Assembly: GCA_003116975.1 (NCBI GenBank)
Contig: BGKB01000128.1
Span: forward strand, 126,840 to 190,839
Length of the DNA stretch: 64,000 bases
Origin: Aurantiochytrium sp. KH105
Lineage: Eukaryota > Sar > Bigyra > Thraustochytrida > Thraustochytriidae
Reading direction: 5' to 3'
Below the pieces are notes generated by a model, which saw only the letters and a program-made list of their open reading frames with translations, was not told the DNA's origin and did not search any database. Of the stretch, positions 29,193 through 37,541 are shown one piece after another (position 1 is the first letter of the stretch; each line of letters starts with the position of its first letter). A program made the position numbers and the translations under genes.

Positions 29193-29810
29193 CTATGATG
29201 ACTTCTCCCGGACAGCCTCTGCCAAGGGCGGAGCGAGGATGTCGCGAAGGCGCATAAGGTTCGCGCAAGCGCGGAAAAGAAACCCAGGAAGAAAAAATGC
29301 AGCCCAGAGCGGCTCTCCCATGACCAGCGCCATGGCAGTCGCCTCGAAGCTCACGCATGACCAAAAGAGCACCTTTTTGTTGCCCAGATAGAGACGCACA
29401 ATGGCCCCGCCGGGCATCTCCTTTTGATGAAAGTTGCCCGTCTCTGCCTTGTACATGACCACACCGTGAGCCACGACTTCGACCATGATGAGCGCCGCGT
29501 ACAAGCCAGCTGCGAGAAAAGTGCTCATTGGAGGGTCGTAGTCGTCGAGCATTCTTGTGGCCGCAAGATGAAGACACAGGCAAGAGCTGACCCTGTCGAT
29601 CACCATATCCAGGTAGTATCCGAGCTTGGAGGTCTGGTTGAGCGCGCGTGCGGCGATGCCATCGAAGGCATCGAGAAAGTAGCTCAGCGCGTAGAACCCA
29701 GCAAAGCCCCAGCTATTGCCCTTGGAAAACTCCGCGTAGGCAAAGTACAAAAAGACAACTCGAAAGTAGTCGATAATATTCGCCACGTAGAGGACCACCG
29801 GGACCTGCAT
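29193..29810 (-). CDS. PIS1: CDP-diacylglycerol-inositol 3-phosphatidyltransferase (phosphatidylinositol synthase)
   Basis: A 205-residue polytopic membrane protein, near the usual 210-220 residues of eukaryotic PI synthases. It transfers phosphatidate from CDP-diacylglycerol to myo-inositol in the ER. The CDP-alcohol phosphotransferase motif DG(x2)AR(x8)G(x3)D(x3)D is complete: D50, G51, A54, R55, G64, D68, D72. Its local sequence DAFDGIAARALNQTSKLG and the N-terminal VVLYVANIIDYFRV are typical of PI synthase. The longer open frame starts at GTG, so I use the ATG at 29810 (MQVPVV). It is divergent from the tyrosinase-matrixin gene. Confidence 0.9.
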   Translation of the reverse strand: MQVPVVLYVANIIDYFRVVFLYFAYAEFSKGNSWGFAGFYALSYFLDAFDGIAARALNQTSKLGYYLDMVIDRVSSCLCLHLAATRMLDDYDPPMSTFLAAGLYAALIMVEVVAHGVVMYKAETGNFHQKEMPGGAIVRLYLGNKKVLFWSCVSFEATAMALVMGEPLWAAFFLPGFLFRACANLMRLRDILAPPLAEAVREKSS

Positions 29811-30651
29811 CGTGCTTGCTTCGCTTCGCCTTGCCTGGCCCTGCCCCACCTGGGTGTGCCGTTCGCGCTTTCCCGAGCACCTCGCGGTGCTTTGTCGCGC
29901 TTCTTATCCCCCAAAAAAATCCTTCGGCGAAGCCCACGCGATCGGATCGCCTCGCCTCGCCTCGCCCTGTGCCACGTTCGCGCCCGCGAGGCACGCCCGT
30001 CAGCGACGCGGCCCTCTCCGCGAGCTCCGCGCGCCCGCTCTGCTGTGAGGGCTCTGCGCCTGGACGTGGCGGCGCGCGGCGAGTTCGGGGTCTCGTGCGC
30101 GCGGACTCGACGAGGCGAGCAGGCCTCGCCAAACCGGCCCAAGCGCGCCGCTGCGCGTGGCGGCGCGTCCGCAGACGGGAGGGCCGTTGGGCCTCTTTCC
30201 CTTTTCCGGGCCCGCGAGCAAGCACGTGCGCGGCCTTGCTGCAGCTGCTTGCGTCCGGTTTGGGCTTTGGGTTCTTTCTCCCCTCTTCGGGCTGAGGAGC
30301 GAGCGAAAGACGAGGAGCGAGCGAAAGATGAGGATCGAGCGAAAGACGAGGATCGAGCGAAAGACGAAGATCGAACGAAAGGCGAAGAGCTCGCCCGCCC
30401 AGGCCGCTCTGCATGCCGCGCAGGACCCAGCTACTTTGACTTTATCGATTAATTCGGCATGCGCAATTTCTACGAGGCGAATGCTCGTATTTGTTCACGG
30501 AACGGTGCACCTTTTGGTGGTAACGTAATAATGGCGAGACGATGAATTCGGGAGCACACGCATTAGCATGTGCAGCAGTTTTAGCAGCAGCAGCAGTGGC
30601 CGATGCTTGAAGTGCAAGGATAGCTGACAGACATTACGAGCACGTGGCGCG
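29811..30651. promoter_or_regulatory. Divergent region between PI synthase and tyrosinase-matrixin genes
   Basis: An 841-bp region flanked by two outward-facing starts. It is GC-rich, with an 18-bp tandem repeat at 30295-30390. Promoter function is inferred from orientation. Confidence 0.45.
30295..30390. repeat. 18-bp tandem repeat (GAGCGAAAGACGAGGATC-type)
   Basis: About five imperfect copies of an 18-bp purine-rich unit, about 260-360 bp upstream of the tyrosinase-matrixin start. It can be read as repeated RAKDED but lies in no credible gene. Confidence 0.85.
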
Positions 30652-33600
30652 ATGGGCGCCTTGGCCTCGCTTCCCGCCGAAGACCTGGGCGGGATTAACC
30701 TCAAAGGAACCGTGGAAGAGGTCGGCGACGTGGATGATGCCCAGCTCCTGCACACTGCGGAAAGCTTCCTCCTCGACATCCTCGAAGCGCGAGCTCCTCT
30801 AAGGAGCCCTTGGACCGCGGAGCTGCACGACGCGCTTGGATTTGAGCACGAATCGAAGACCATTGACAATCTGTACATTCGTCTGGCCAAGACGCAAGAG
30901 TCAGAGGGCGCTTCCAATGAACCTGAAACTTTGAATACTTCGGCCGTAGTGCAGCATGGAGATGGCTCTTCGTGGCAGAATGCACGACTTTCGGCCGACG
31001 GGCTCCGACTCGTAGACTCTCTCTGTATACAAGCAATTCACGCCCATGAAGCGAGCGCGCCTGACCTCATGACAGACACCGTGCTTGGCCAGGTCTTTGT
31101 CGGCGCGCATGAGTATTGGGGGCAAACAGTCGTGCTCGAGATGGAGCACCCTGAGAATGCCGAGACCACGACAGGTCGACTACTTCTTTCGATTGAAGCT
31201 GGCTTGCCGTGGAGCGAGGCGGACGAGCCGTCTGCAGAGGCCTCTGTGATCCAGCTTTTGGCGGACCTACCCACGCAGTATCTTCGTGAAAATTGCGTTC
31301 GTGTCTTGCAGGGCGCACTGCAGCTCGTGCTGGAATTTCGACGAGCCGGCGTCACGAACCCAGTCGGTTTTGCTCTCAAAGAAAAGGCTACATTCTCGAG
31401 CTTATTGCATCGACTTTTCGCTGCGGCGGAAGAAGATCGTTTCGATGAGCTCATGCACGAGATATGCCAGACCGCTACTCCGCATGCTCTCGAAGAGGTC
31501 GAAGCACAGCGATTGGCGCGTTTGCCATCCCTCCAGCATCTCTCAGAACCGTTGCAGCATCAGCAACATCAACAACAGCTTATTCAGCAAGAAGAGCCAA
31601 TGATGATCCAACAACAGCAGCAGCAGGAACAGCAGTTCATTAAGCAAGAAGAACCACTGATGATGCAACAACAACAGCAGCAAGAGCAGCTCATCCAGCA
31701 AGAGGAACCGATGATGATGCAACAGCAGCAACAACAGCAAATCCAACAACAAGAAATCATGCAAAGCATGCAAGAAACACTGTCGCAGTTCCCAACAGCT
31801 GACCGTAAAATCGTCGTCAGACGTGAAATCCGCCTCATGCCGCGAGAAGACCAGGAACGCTTTGTGACCGCCGTAAAGAAACTGATGGAAAGCGAAGATC
31901 AGGGTGGATCCGAATGGCTTCGGCTCGCGGGTTACCACGGGTGGCCGAGCAATGATGGCAAGGGGTTCTGCGTGCATCGCGCTGAAGCCTTTCCAGGATG
32001 GCATCGCGCGTACTTGCTCGCTCTCGAGGAAGCCCTCCAAGAAGCTGACCGAGCACTAGGCCGCGACGGGATGATTGCGCTCCCGTACTGGGACTTTTCG
32101 CAATATGAGGTGAATGGAGAGATTGTTCCGCGAATCGTGCGCGAGGCCTTTGGAGAAAATTTTTCCTTTCCCGAAAACTTTTTTCCGACAGACGCAATGC
32201 AAAACGCTTCGCGTGGGGTCCAGCGGTTCGTTGAGACGCAGTTCAAGAGGCTTAACAACGATGATCGCGTCTTGCGTAAACTGCAAAAGGCAGCAGTGCG
32301 CGAAAAATCAAACGAGTGTCTGGACACGTTTACGAATCTTGAACACTGGCAGCACGCTTCGACGGAGAACAAGCGCAGTGAATCCGTGGAGTCGCCGCAC
32401 AATGCCACGCACAACGCACTTGGGTATCCTCTGACCTCTCTCAAATTCGCCGCCTTTCATCCAATGTTCTGGCTGCTTCACTGCAATGCAGACCGGCAGT
32501 ACGAGAAATACATACAAATCGAGACGCGCGAAGAGTGTTTGGCAGAGCTCCGCAACCACCAAGCAATGATTGCGGCTTCGGGCGGGAAGAATCTCTTCCT
32601 TGACGAGCTTAAACCGTTTCAGCGGCCTGCGGCCCTTGGCAAAGGAGGTTTCACCCTGGAGGACACGCTGCTGCCACTTGCAGAACTCGGATATGCCTAT
32701 GATAACTTGCCCCCGCGACCCAAGCAGATGATGCGCGAGCTGCCGGCGTTTGCCTTGATTCGGAATGTGGACGTTGCCACGAAGCTGCTCGACGCAGATG
32801 GAGAAATGAAGAGCTTTGATGTACACATTTTTGTGTGCCGCAAGGATGCGACGGACCGTGCCGAGCAGCGTGCAGCGTTGGAGAATGCTATTGCCGCCAA
32901 AGAGTCAAATCAGGCATTCGATGTCTGGGCAGATGCCCAAGCAGCGTATGCTGGCGTGTGCACGTTGTTTGGTGGCAAAGGTCCTGCTTGCAAGAATTGT
33001 CGCGAGAACAAAGTGATTCATGCGCGCGTCAACCTGAACGACGCGCTCGCGCGTCTTGACGTGTCGAGCCGGCACGAAATCGAGATCCTTGCCGCTGTCT
33101 GCGAGGACGAAGTGGGCGCGCTTGTTCTTTTGGAGCAAGTGCAAGAGGTATTCGGGCCTGGCGTCGAAATTCCTGCTCCCGAAATTGTCGGTCCTGCACT
33201 TGAGAAAAGCCATGCACAAGAAGCGTTCAAGTCCGAAGCCGCTGATATTGTGGCGATTCAAGGGGCGCTCGCCCAGCGAGGGTTTTATGGTGGCGCGCTT
33301 GACGGCGACCACGGGCCGCGGACGAATGCGGCAGTAGTTTCGATGCAAGAGTTTGCAGGCGTCGCTCGGGATGGGGTTGTTGGGCCCATCACGAGGGCAG
33401 CTTTGCGTGTCCCTCGCGTGGATGTGCATCATGACGCACGAGAGGAGTCAGCATCGACGCTGCGCACGGGCGCCATCTCGTACTTTGTCGGTGCTTCACC
33501 TGGATATCTGGAGCGCAACCAAGTCATTGCGGTGATCAAAGAGGCTCTCGACGAATGGGCAAGTGCTGGAACAGTGAGCTTTTCTCAAGTGGACTGTCGC

Positions 33601-33957
33601 GAGGCTGCCGACTTGTACATTGGTTGGGCCGATCATACGGACGATAATCAGATGATCTTCGATGGGCCCGGCGGCGAAATTGCTCGTGCTGACGCGTCAA
33701 GCATCACGTTTGATGTTTCCGAGCGGTGGTCATGTGGCGAGCCTATGGCGTCAAACCCGCTTGCAAAGAAAGAGGCCATGAGCAGAAAGCGGCACATCGT
33801 CGGTCGTCGCGTCTTCAGCGTCAAAGCAGTATGTCTTCACGAGATTGGCCACGTGCTTGGGCTTCATCACCAGTCAACAGGGGTGATGGCTCCGTACTAT
33901 GCAGCACGGCGCACGAAGCTTAGCGCCGAAGACAAGGCATTGCTGCTGATTCAATAA
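30652..33957 (+). CDS. Tyrosinase - peptidoglycan-binding-like - matrixin metalloprotease fusion protein
   Basis: A 1,101-residue multidomain protein in one uninterrupted frame. Residues 1-300 are an unassigned acidic/helical region starting MGALAS, which fits an N-myristoylation signal; no signal peptide. Residues about 301-380 are Gln-rich with repeated QEEPMM units. The tyrosinase domain has CuA ligands H429, H442 and H451 (HRAEAFPGWHRAYLLALEE) and CuB ligands H583, H587 (HNATH) and H610 (PMFWLLHCNADR). A PG-binding-like module lies at about 868-925 (GFYGGALDGDHGPRT). The matrixin domain has FDGPGGEIARA, then HEIGHVLGLHH (H1063, E1064, H1067, H1073), then a Met-turn VMAPYY. No cysteine-switch PRCGxPD is seen. 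Tyrosinases oxidise phenols and matrixins cut proteins. I know no protein with this order of domains. Confidence 0.9.
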   Translation: MGALASLPAEDLGGINLKGTVEEVGDVDDAQLLHTAESFLLDILEARAPLRSPWTAELHDALGFEHESKTIDNLYIRLAKTQESEGASNEPETLNTSAVVQHGDGSSWQNARLSADGLRLVDSLCIQAIHAHEASAPDLMTDTVLGQVFVGAHEYWGQTVVLEMEHPENAETTTGRLLLSIEAGLPWSEADEPSAEASVIQLLADLPTQYLRENCVRVLQGALQLVLEFRRAGVTNPVGFALKEKATFSSLLHRLFAAAEEDRFDELMHEICQTATPHALEEVEAQRLARLPSLQHLSEPLQHQQHQQQLIQQEEPMMIQQQQQQEQQFIKQEEPLMMQQQQQQEQLIQQEEPMMMQQQQQQQIQQQEIMQSMQETLSQFPTADRKIVVRREIRLMPREDQERFVTAVKKLMESEDQGGSEWLRLAGYHGWPSNDGKGFCVHRAEAFPGWHRAYLLALEEALQEADRALGRDGMIALPYWDFSQYEVNGEIVPRIVREAFGENFSFPENFFPTDAMQNASRGVQRFVETQFKRLNNDDRVLRKLQKAAVREKSNECLDTFTNLEHWQHASTENKRSESVESPHNATHNALGYPLTSLKFAAFHPMFWLLHCNADRQYEKYIQIETREECLAELRNHQAMIAASGGKNLFLDELKPFQRPAALGKGGFTLEDTLLPLAELGYAYDNLPPRPKQMMRELPAFALIRNVDVATKLLDADGEMKSFDVHIFVCRKDATDRAEQRAALENAIAAKESNQAFDVWADAQAAYAGVCTLFGGKGPACKNCRENKVIHARVNLNDALARLDVSSRHEIEILAAVCEDEVGALVLLEQVQEVFGPGVEIPAPEIVGPALEKSHAQEAFKSEAADIVAIQGALAQRGFYGGALDGDHGPRTNAAVVSMQEFAGVARDGVVGPITRAALRVPRVDVHHDAREESASTLRTGAISYFVGASPGYLERNQVIAVIKEALDEWASAGTVSFSQVDCREAADLYIGWADHTDDNQMIFDGPGGEIARADASSITFDVSERWSCGEPMASNPLAKKEAMSRKRHIVGRRVFSVKAVCLHEIGHVLGLHHQSTGVMAPYYAARRTKLSAEDKALLLIQ
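31552..31790 (+). repeat. Gln-rich tandem repeat inside the fusion gene
   Basis: CAG/CAA-rich DNA encodes about three to four copies of a unit of roughly 20 residues, QQ(Q)n followed by (L/F)I(Q/K)QEEP(M/L)M. Seen directly. Confidence 0.88.
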
Positions 33958-34303
33958 TAACCTTGATAAGAAACTCTAGTGTGACTTGGAAAACAGGGAA
34001 ATAAGAAAGAAGACAGAGAGAGATTGTAACGCCAGTCAAATCGCAATGCAGCCGCAGTTTAAAGAGACGCTGGCACCACAAGCGCAAGGCGACATCCCTT
34101 CCTTTCGATTCGCAGACAGTTGAATTTGGTGTGTACCATGTAATGTTCTTTGCTTAGGGCAAAATTCGTACGATATCGTGCGCTGCGATCGCCTCTACCT
34201 TTCCAAAATTTGGCACGAAAGAAGAAGAAGAAGAAGAACAACAAGAAGAAGACAAAAGTGAAGAGGTATAAAGAGAGATGACATATAAAATTTGCGTCCG
34301 TGT
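33958..34303. other. Intergenic between convergent genes
   Basis: Contains a (GAA)n tract near 34217-34250. It is presumably two 3' UTRs. No gene recognised. Confidence 0.5.
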
Positions 34304-36112
34304 TTAGAGCTTGGACTTGGGGTTCTTTTGCTGCTCGGAGAGGATCTTGTTGTCCTCGATGATCTGACGGATCTCGCGCTTGACGATCTTGCCGGTGGCG
34401 CCGCGAGGAAGCTGCTCGGACCAAATGTACAAGTGCGTGGGGCACTCGAACTTGGCGAGGTCCTCGCACTTGGCAACGATCTCCTCGAGCGTCAGCTTGG
34501 CACCGTTCTTGGGGAAGACGACGATACCAACCTCCTCGCCAAGAGTGGGGTGGGGAACGGGAATGGCGGCGCACTCGGCGACACCAGGGTGCTGGTAGAC
34601 ACCGTCCTCGACGGCGACGCAAGAAATGTTCTCACCTCCACGGATGATAATCTCCTTGGTGCGGCCGCCCAGGTGCAGGTAACCTCCCTCGTCAATGTGG
34701 CCAACATCGCCGGTGCGCAGCCATCCATCGGCAGTCATGGTATCCGCGGTGGCCTCGGGCTTACGCCAGTACTCCTTGAGGTTTGCGGCGCCCTTGACCA
34801 TGACATTACCCTTTTGGCCAGCGGGCAGGGGCTTGTCGTTGTCGTCCCAGACGGCAATCTGCATGCTCGGCGTAGCGCGGCCGCAGCTGGTGGGGCGCTC
34901 GGCATACGTATCACCATCGTTGAGGCAGGTGAGGGCGTTGGTTTCGGTCATGCCAAAGCCCTGCAGAGGGGCAGCGCTCTTGAAGTTGCTCTGCACGTCC
35001 TTGACCATTGTCGAGGGGGGGGCAGCACCGCCACCGCCAACAGCCTCGAGAGAGCTGGTGTCGTATTTTTTAAAGTTAGGATGGTTCATCATGTCGAGGA
35101 CCATGGTGGGCACACCAGTAAAATTGGTAACGCGCTCGCGCTCGATGAGCTGGAGGGCCTGCTCGATGTTCCACTTGTCCATCATGACCATCTTGCGGCC
35201 AATGACAAAGGAGAGGAAGAAGACCGAGTGGAGGCCCGTGGCGTGGAAGAGAGGCACGTTGAGCAGGACGGCAAAGTGTTTGGGGTCGACCTCCTCCGGC
35301 GTGAAGGTTTTTCCGGCCTTGACGGCAGCCATCATCTTTTGGCGGATACTGTGCGCCACGGCGCAAGTGATGGCGTGGCAGATGCTGCGGTGGGTGAGCA
35401 CGACACCCTTGGGATGGCCCGTCGTGCCCGAGGTGTACATGATGAGGGCATTGTCGTCCTTGCCGGCAGTAAGAGGCGGCATGGCGTCGCCGCGGCGCTT
35501 AGACACGACGTCCTTGTACATGAGGAGCTTGGGATGGGGCTCAACGCTTCCGGCGTTAGCGTCGTCGAAGAGGATGACCTTTTCGAGGTTGGTGAGCTTG
35601 TCGAGAATGGGGACGAGGAGCTTGTAGCGGTCGAGATCGCAGAGCACGATCTTGGTGCCCGAGTTGTCGAGGCCGTACTCGAGCTCCTTGGTCTTCCACC
35701 ACGAGTTCATGGGCACGCAGGTGGCCCCGACCGAGGTGGACGCCATGACGCCGATGGCGTACTCGGGTCGGTTTTTGGAGACGATGCAGACGCGGTCGAG
35801 GGTCTTGACGCCAAAATCGTTAATGAGCGCAGATCCGAGGGCGGAGGCCTCCTCGTCGGCCTCGCGAAAGGTGTAGCGTTTGTCCTCATAGACGAGGAAC
35901 GGGTTGTCGAGGTTTCCGGTCGCCTTGGGGAAGCTGAAGAGGTCTACAAGCGTCTGGGGGCCGTTCGGGTACACCTGGTACTTGACGCCCTTGTGATGCG
36001 GGGCATGGTTCTCCTCAAACGCGATGACCTCCTCGCGCATCTCCAGCAGCGTCCCGGGCGCGTGCAGCGTCGCGTCGATCGCCGCCTCCTGCTCCTTGGT
36101 CAGCGCCGGCAT
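34304..36112 (-). CDS. Peroxisomal acyl-CoA synthetase-like enzyme, array member 1
   Basis: A 602-residue AMP-forming (ANL superfamily) ligase. It activates a carboxylic acid with ATP to an acyl-adenylate and then to the CoA thioester. Motifs: the phosphate-binding loop YTSGTTGHPKG at about 225-235, GGGGAAPP at about 357, GWLRTGDVGHID at about 460, GGRTKEIIIRGGENIS, and the catalytic Lys in LPRGATGKIVKREIR near 573. The C-terminus is SKL, a canonical PTS1 peroxisomal signal. It is 3'-most in a five-gene same-strand array and convergent with the tyrosinase-matrixin gene. Chain length or aromatic-acid specificity cannot be set by eye. Fatty-acid activation for peroxisomal beta-oxidation is the simplest inference. 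Confidence 0.9.
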   Translation of the reverse strand: MPALTKEQEAAIDATLHAPGTLLEMREEVIAFEENHAPHHKGVKYQVYPNGPQTLVDLFSFPKATGNLDNPFLVYEDKRYTFREADEEASALGSALINDFGVKTLDRVCIVSKNRPEYAIGVMASTSVGATCVPMNSWWKTKELEYGLDNSGTKIVLCDLDRYKLLVPILDKLTNLEKVILFDDANAGSVEPHPKLLMYKDVVSKRRGDAMPPLTAGKDDNALIMYTSGTTGHPKGVVLTHRSICHAITCAVAHSIRQKMMAAVKAGKTFTPEEVDPKHFAVLLNVPLFHATGLHSVFFLSFVIGRKMVMMDKWNIEQALQLIERERVTNFTGVPTMVLDMMNHPNFKKYDTSSLEAVGGGGAAPPSTMVKDVQSNFKSAAPLQGFGMTETNALTCLNDGDTYAERPTSCGRATPSMQIAVWDDNDKPLPAGQKGNVMVKGAANLKEYWRKPEATADTMTADGWLRTGDVGHIDEGGYLHLGGRTKEIIIRGGENISCVAVEDGVYQHPGVAECAAIPVPHPTLGEEVGIVVFPKNGAKLTLEEIVAKCEDLAKFECPTHLYIWSEQLPRGATGKIVKREIRQIIEDNKILSEQQKNPKSKL

Positions 36113-37541
36113 CTTCTCTGCCTTCTCTCCTTCTCACACGCACGCTGCTCCCTTGCTCCGCTCGCTCTGCGTTGACTCTGCGCTTGCTCTGCACTCGCTC
36201 GCTCGCGTCCTCGACTCCCTCGTTGCAGATCCGGGTTTGCTCTCTCCCCCTCGCTCCCGATCTTCTTTCTCCTGGGTGCCGGAAGGAGGCGCGCCTAGCC
36301 GCCGCCTAGGCCCTGCTACCCGCACACCGCCGCACGGTTTGTTTCTCTGCGCCTGTTTGTTTGCCCAGATCATCGCAGGCCAGACAGACCCAACCCGCCT
36401 GTCGTCCCAGTCCGTGTCCACCTCGGCAGCCACACAGCCACTGCCCCGCCACTAGTACGTCGCGATCCTTGCCGTTGATTTGATCACTCCTCCCCACCCC
36501 GCGCAGCCGCAGCGGTATCCTTCGCGAGCTCCCCCTCCTCTGGCTCGAACGACACAAGCTCCCGAGTTCACAGACAGCTGCACTGCAGCAGCTGCAGCTG
36601 CAGGTGGATGGATGGATAAAAGCGAAGGAAGGAACAAGCGCTGCTCGTGCTGCAGGCACGCACGCAGGGCGCGCGCGGTTGCGGCACGGCCTAGGAAAAA
36701 CGCACGCCGCTGCCGCGAGCGTCTCCCTGCCGTCGATCCAAGGCTGCGGCGGCGAGCGGCGGGCGACGGAAAGATACGAATCGACTCACGAGGGCGCGAG
36801 CAACCATCCAAAGCGCCGCAGCCGCACCGCTTTCTTTCTTGCGGCGCGGACTGTAGCGTAGCTCTCTAGCTTGTAGCAGTAGCAGGTGCGGTGGTTAGTC
36901 AGCTGGGTCGGTCCGACGCGCCGCCTCGGTCCGCCTCGCGCCGCCGGTCCTCTTTTCTCTCCTCCTCTTTTCTCCGCAGCGTGGTTCTCCTCTGGATCAG
37001 CTCTTCTAGCTCCCCGTTCTCGCCCGCCCCGCCCGCGACGATGCTCGCGCTCGCCCGCGCCTCGGCTTCCGCGTTGGCGTGACTTGGCTCGCCGCCTGCG
37101 AGGCGCCTGCAATGCGACGCGAGGCGAGGCGAGGCGAGGCGAGGCGAGGCGAGCGATGCGCGCCGCGCCGCGTCGTCAGAGCGCGGGAGGGGAGGACTGG
37201 CAGGCTGGCCCCGGGAAGCCCCGCGGCGCGAGGTCCCCGGACCTCGCGCGGGCGCGCGCCGGGCTGAGAGCGCTCGGGGGGAGCCTAGCGAGCGAGGGAG
37301 CGAGGGAGAACCAACGAGCGAGCAAGCAAGCAAGCATGGAGAAAGAAAGCGCGCATTGCATGCATGGAGATCGAAGATAAGTTAGAGAGAGAGCTACACC
37401 GCTGCAAGGCTCGGACGATGATGGTCGCATGAGGATCGTGCAGCGGTCGGCATGCGGACAGCAAAGGTCGCTTGACTGAGAACCACAGCTCAGGCGCCGG
37501 ACAATAGGATAATCGCAGTCAGGTCACCGAACGACAGTAGT
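36113..37541. other. Intergenic in the acyl-CoA synthetase array (1/2)
   Basis: These 1.4 kb contain a CAGCTGCAGCTGCAG cluster near 36583, a (GGCGA)n tract at 37121-37153, and an AGCAAGCAAG run near 37320. No gene recognised. It should include the array member 1 promoter. Confidence 0.5.
37121..37153. repeat. (GGCGA)n microsatellite
   Basis: Six to seven perfect copies. The same pentamer repeats again near 61374-61405. Confidence 0.92.

Noticed and set aside
29424-30452. Plus-strand 342-codon frame antisense to PI synthase, extending into ERAKDE repeats
   Set aside because: Its first half is the shadow of PI synthase and its second half is repeat translation.
34292-36175. A 627-codon open frame antisense to acyl-CoA synthetase member 1 (and similar full-length antisense frames at 42518-44431 and 281-1465)
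   Set aside because: These mirror GC-rich codon use of the real gene on the other strand, show no domain motifs and recur opposite every paralogue. They are shadows.
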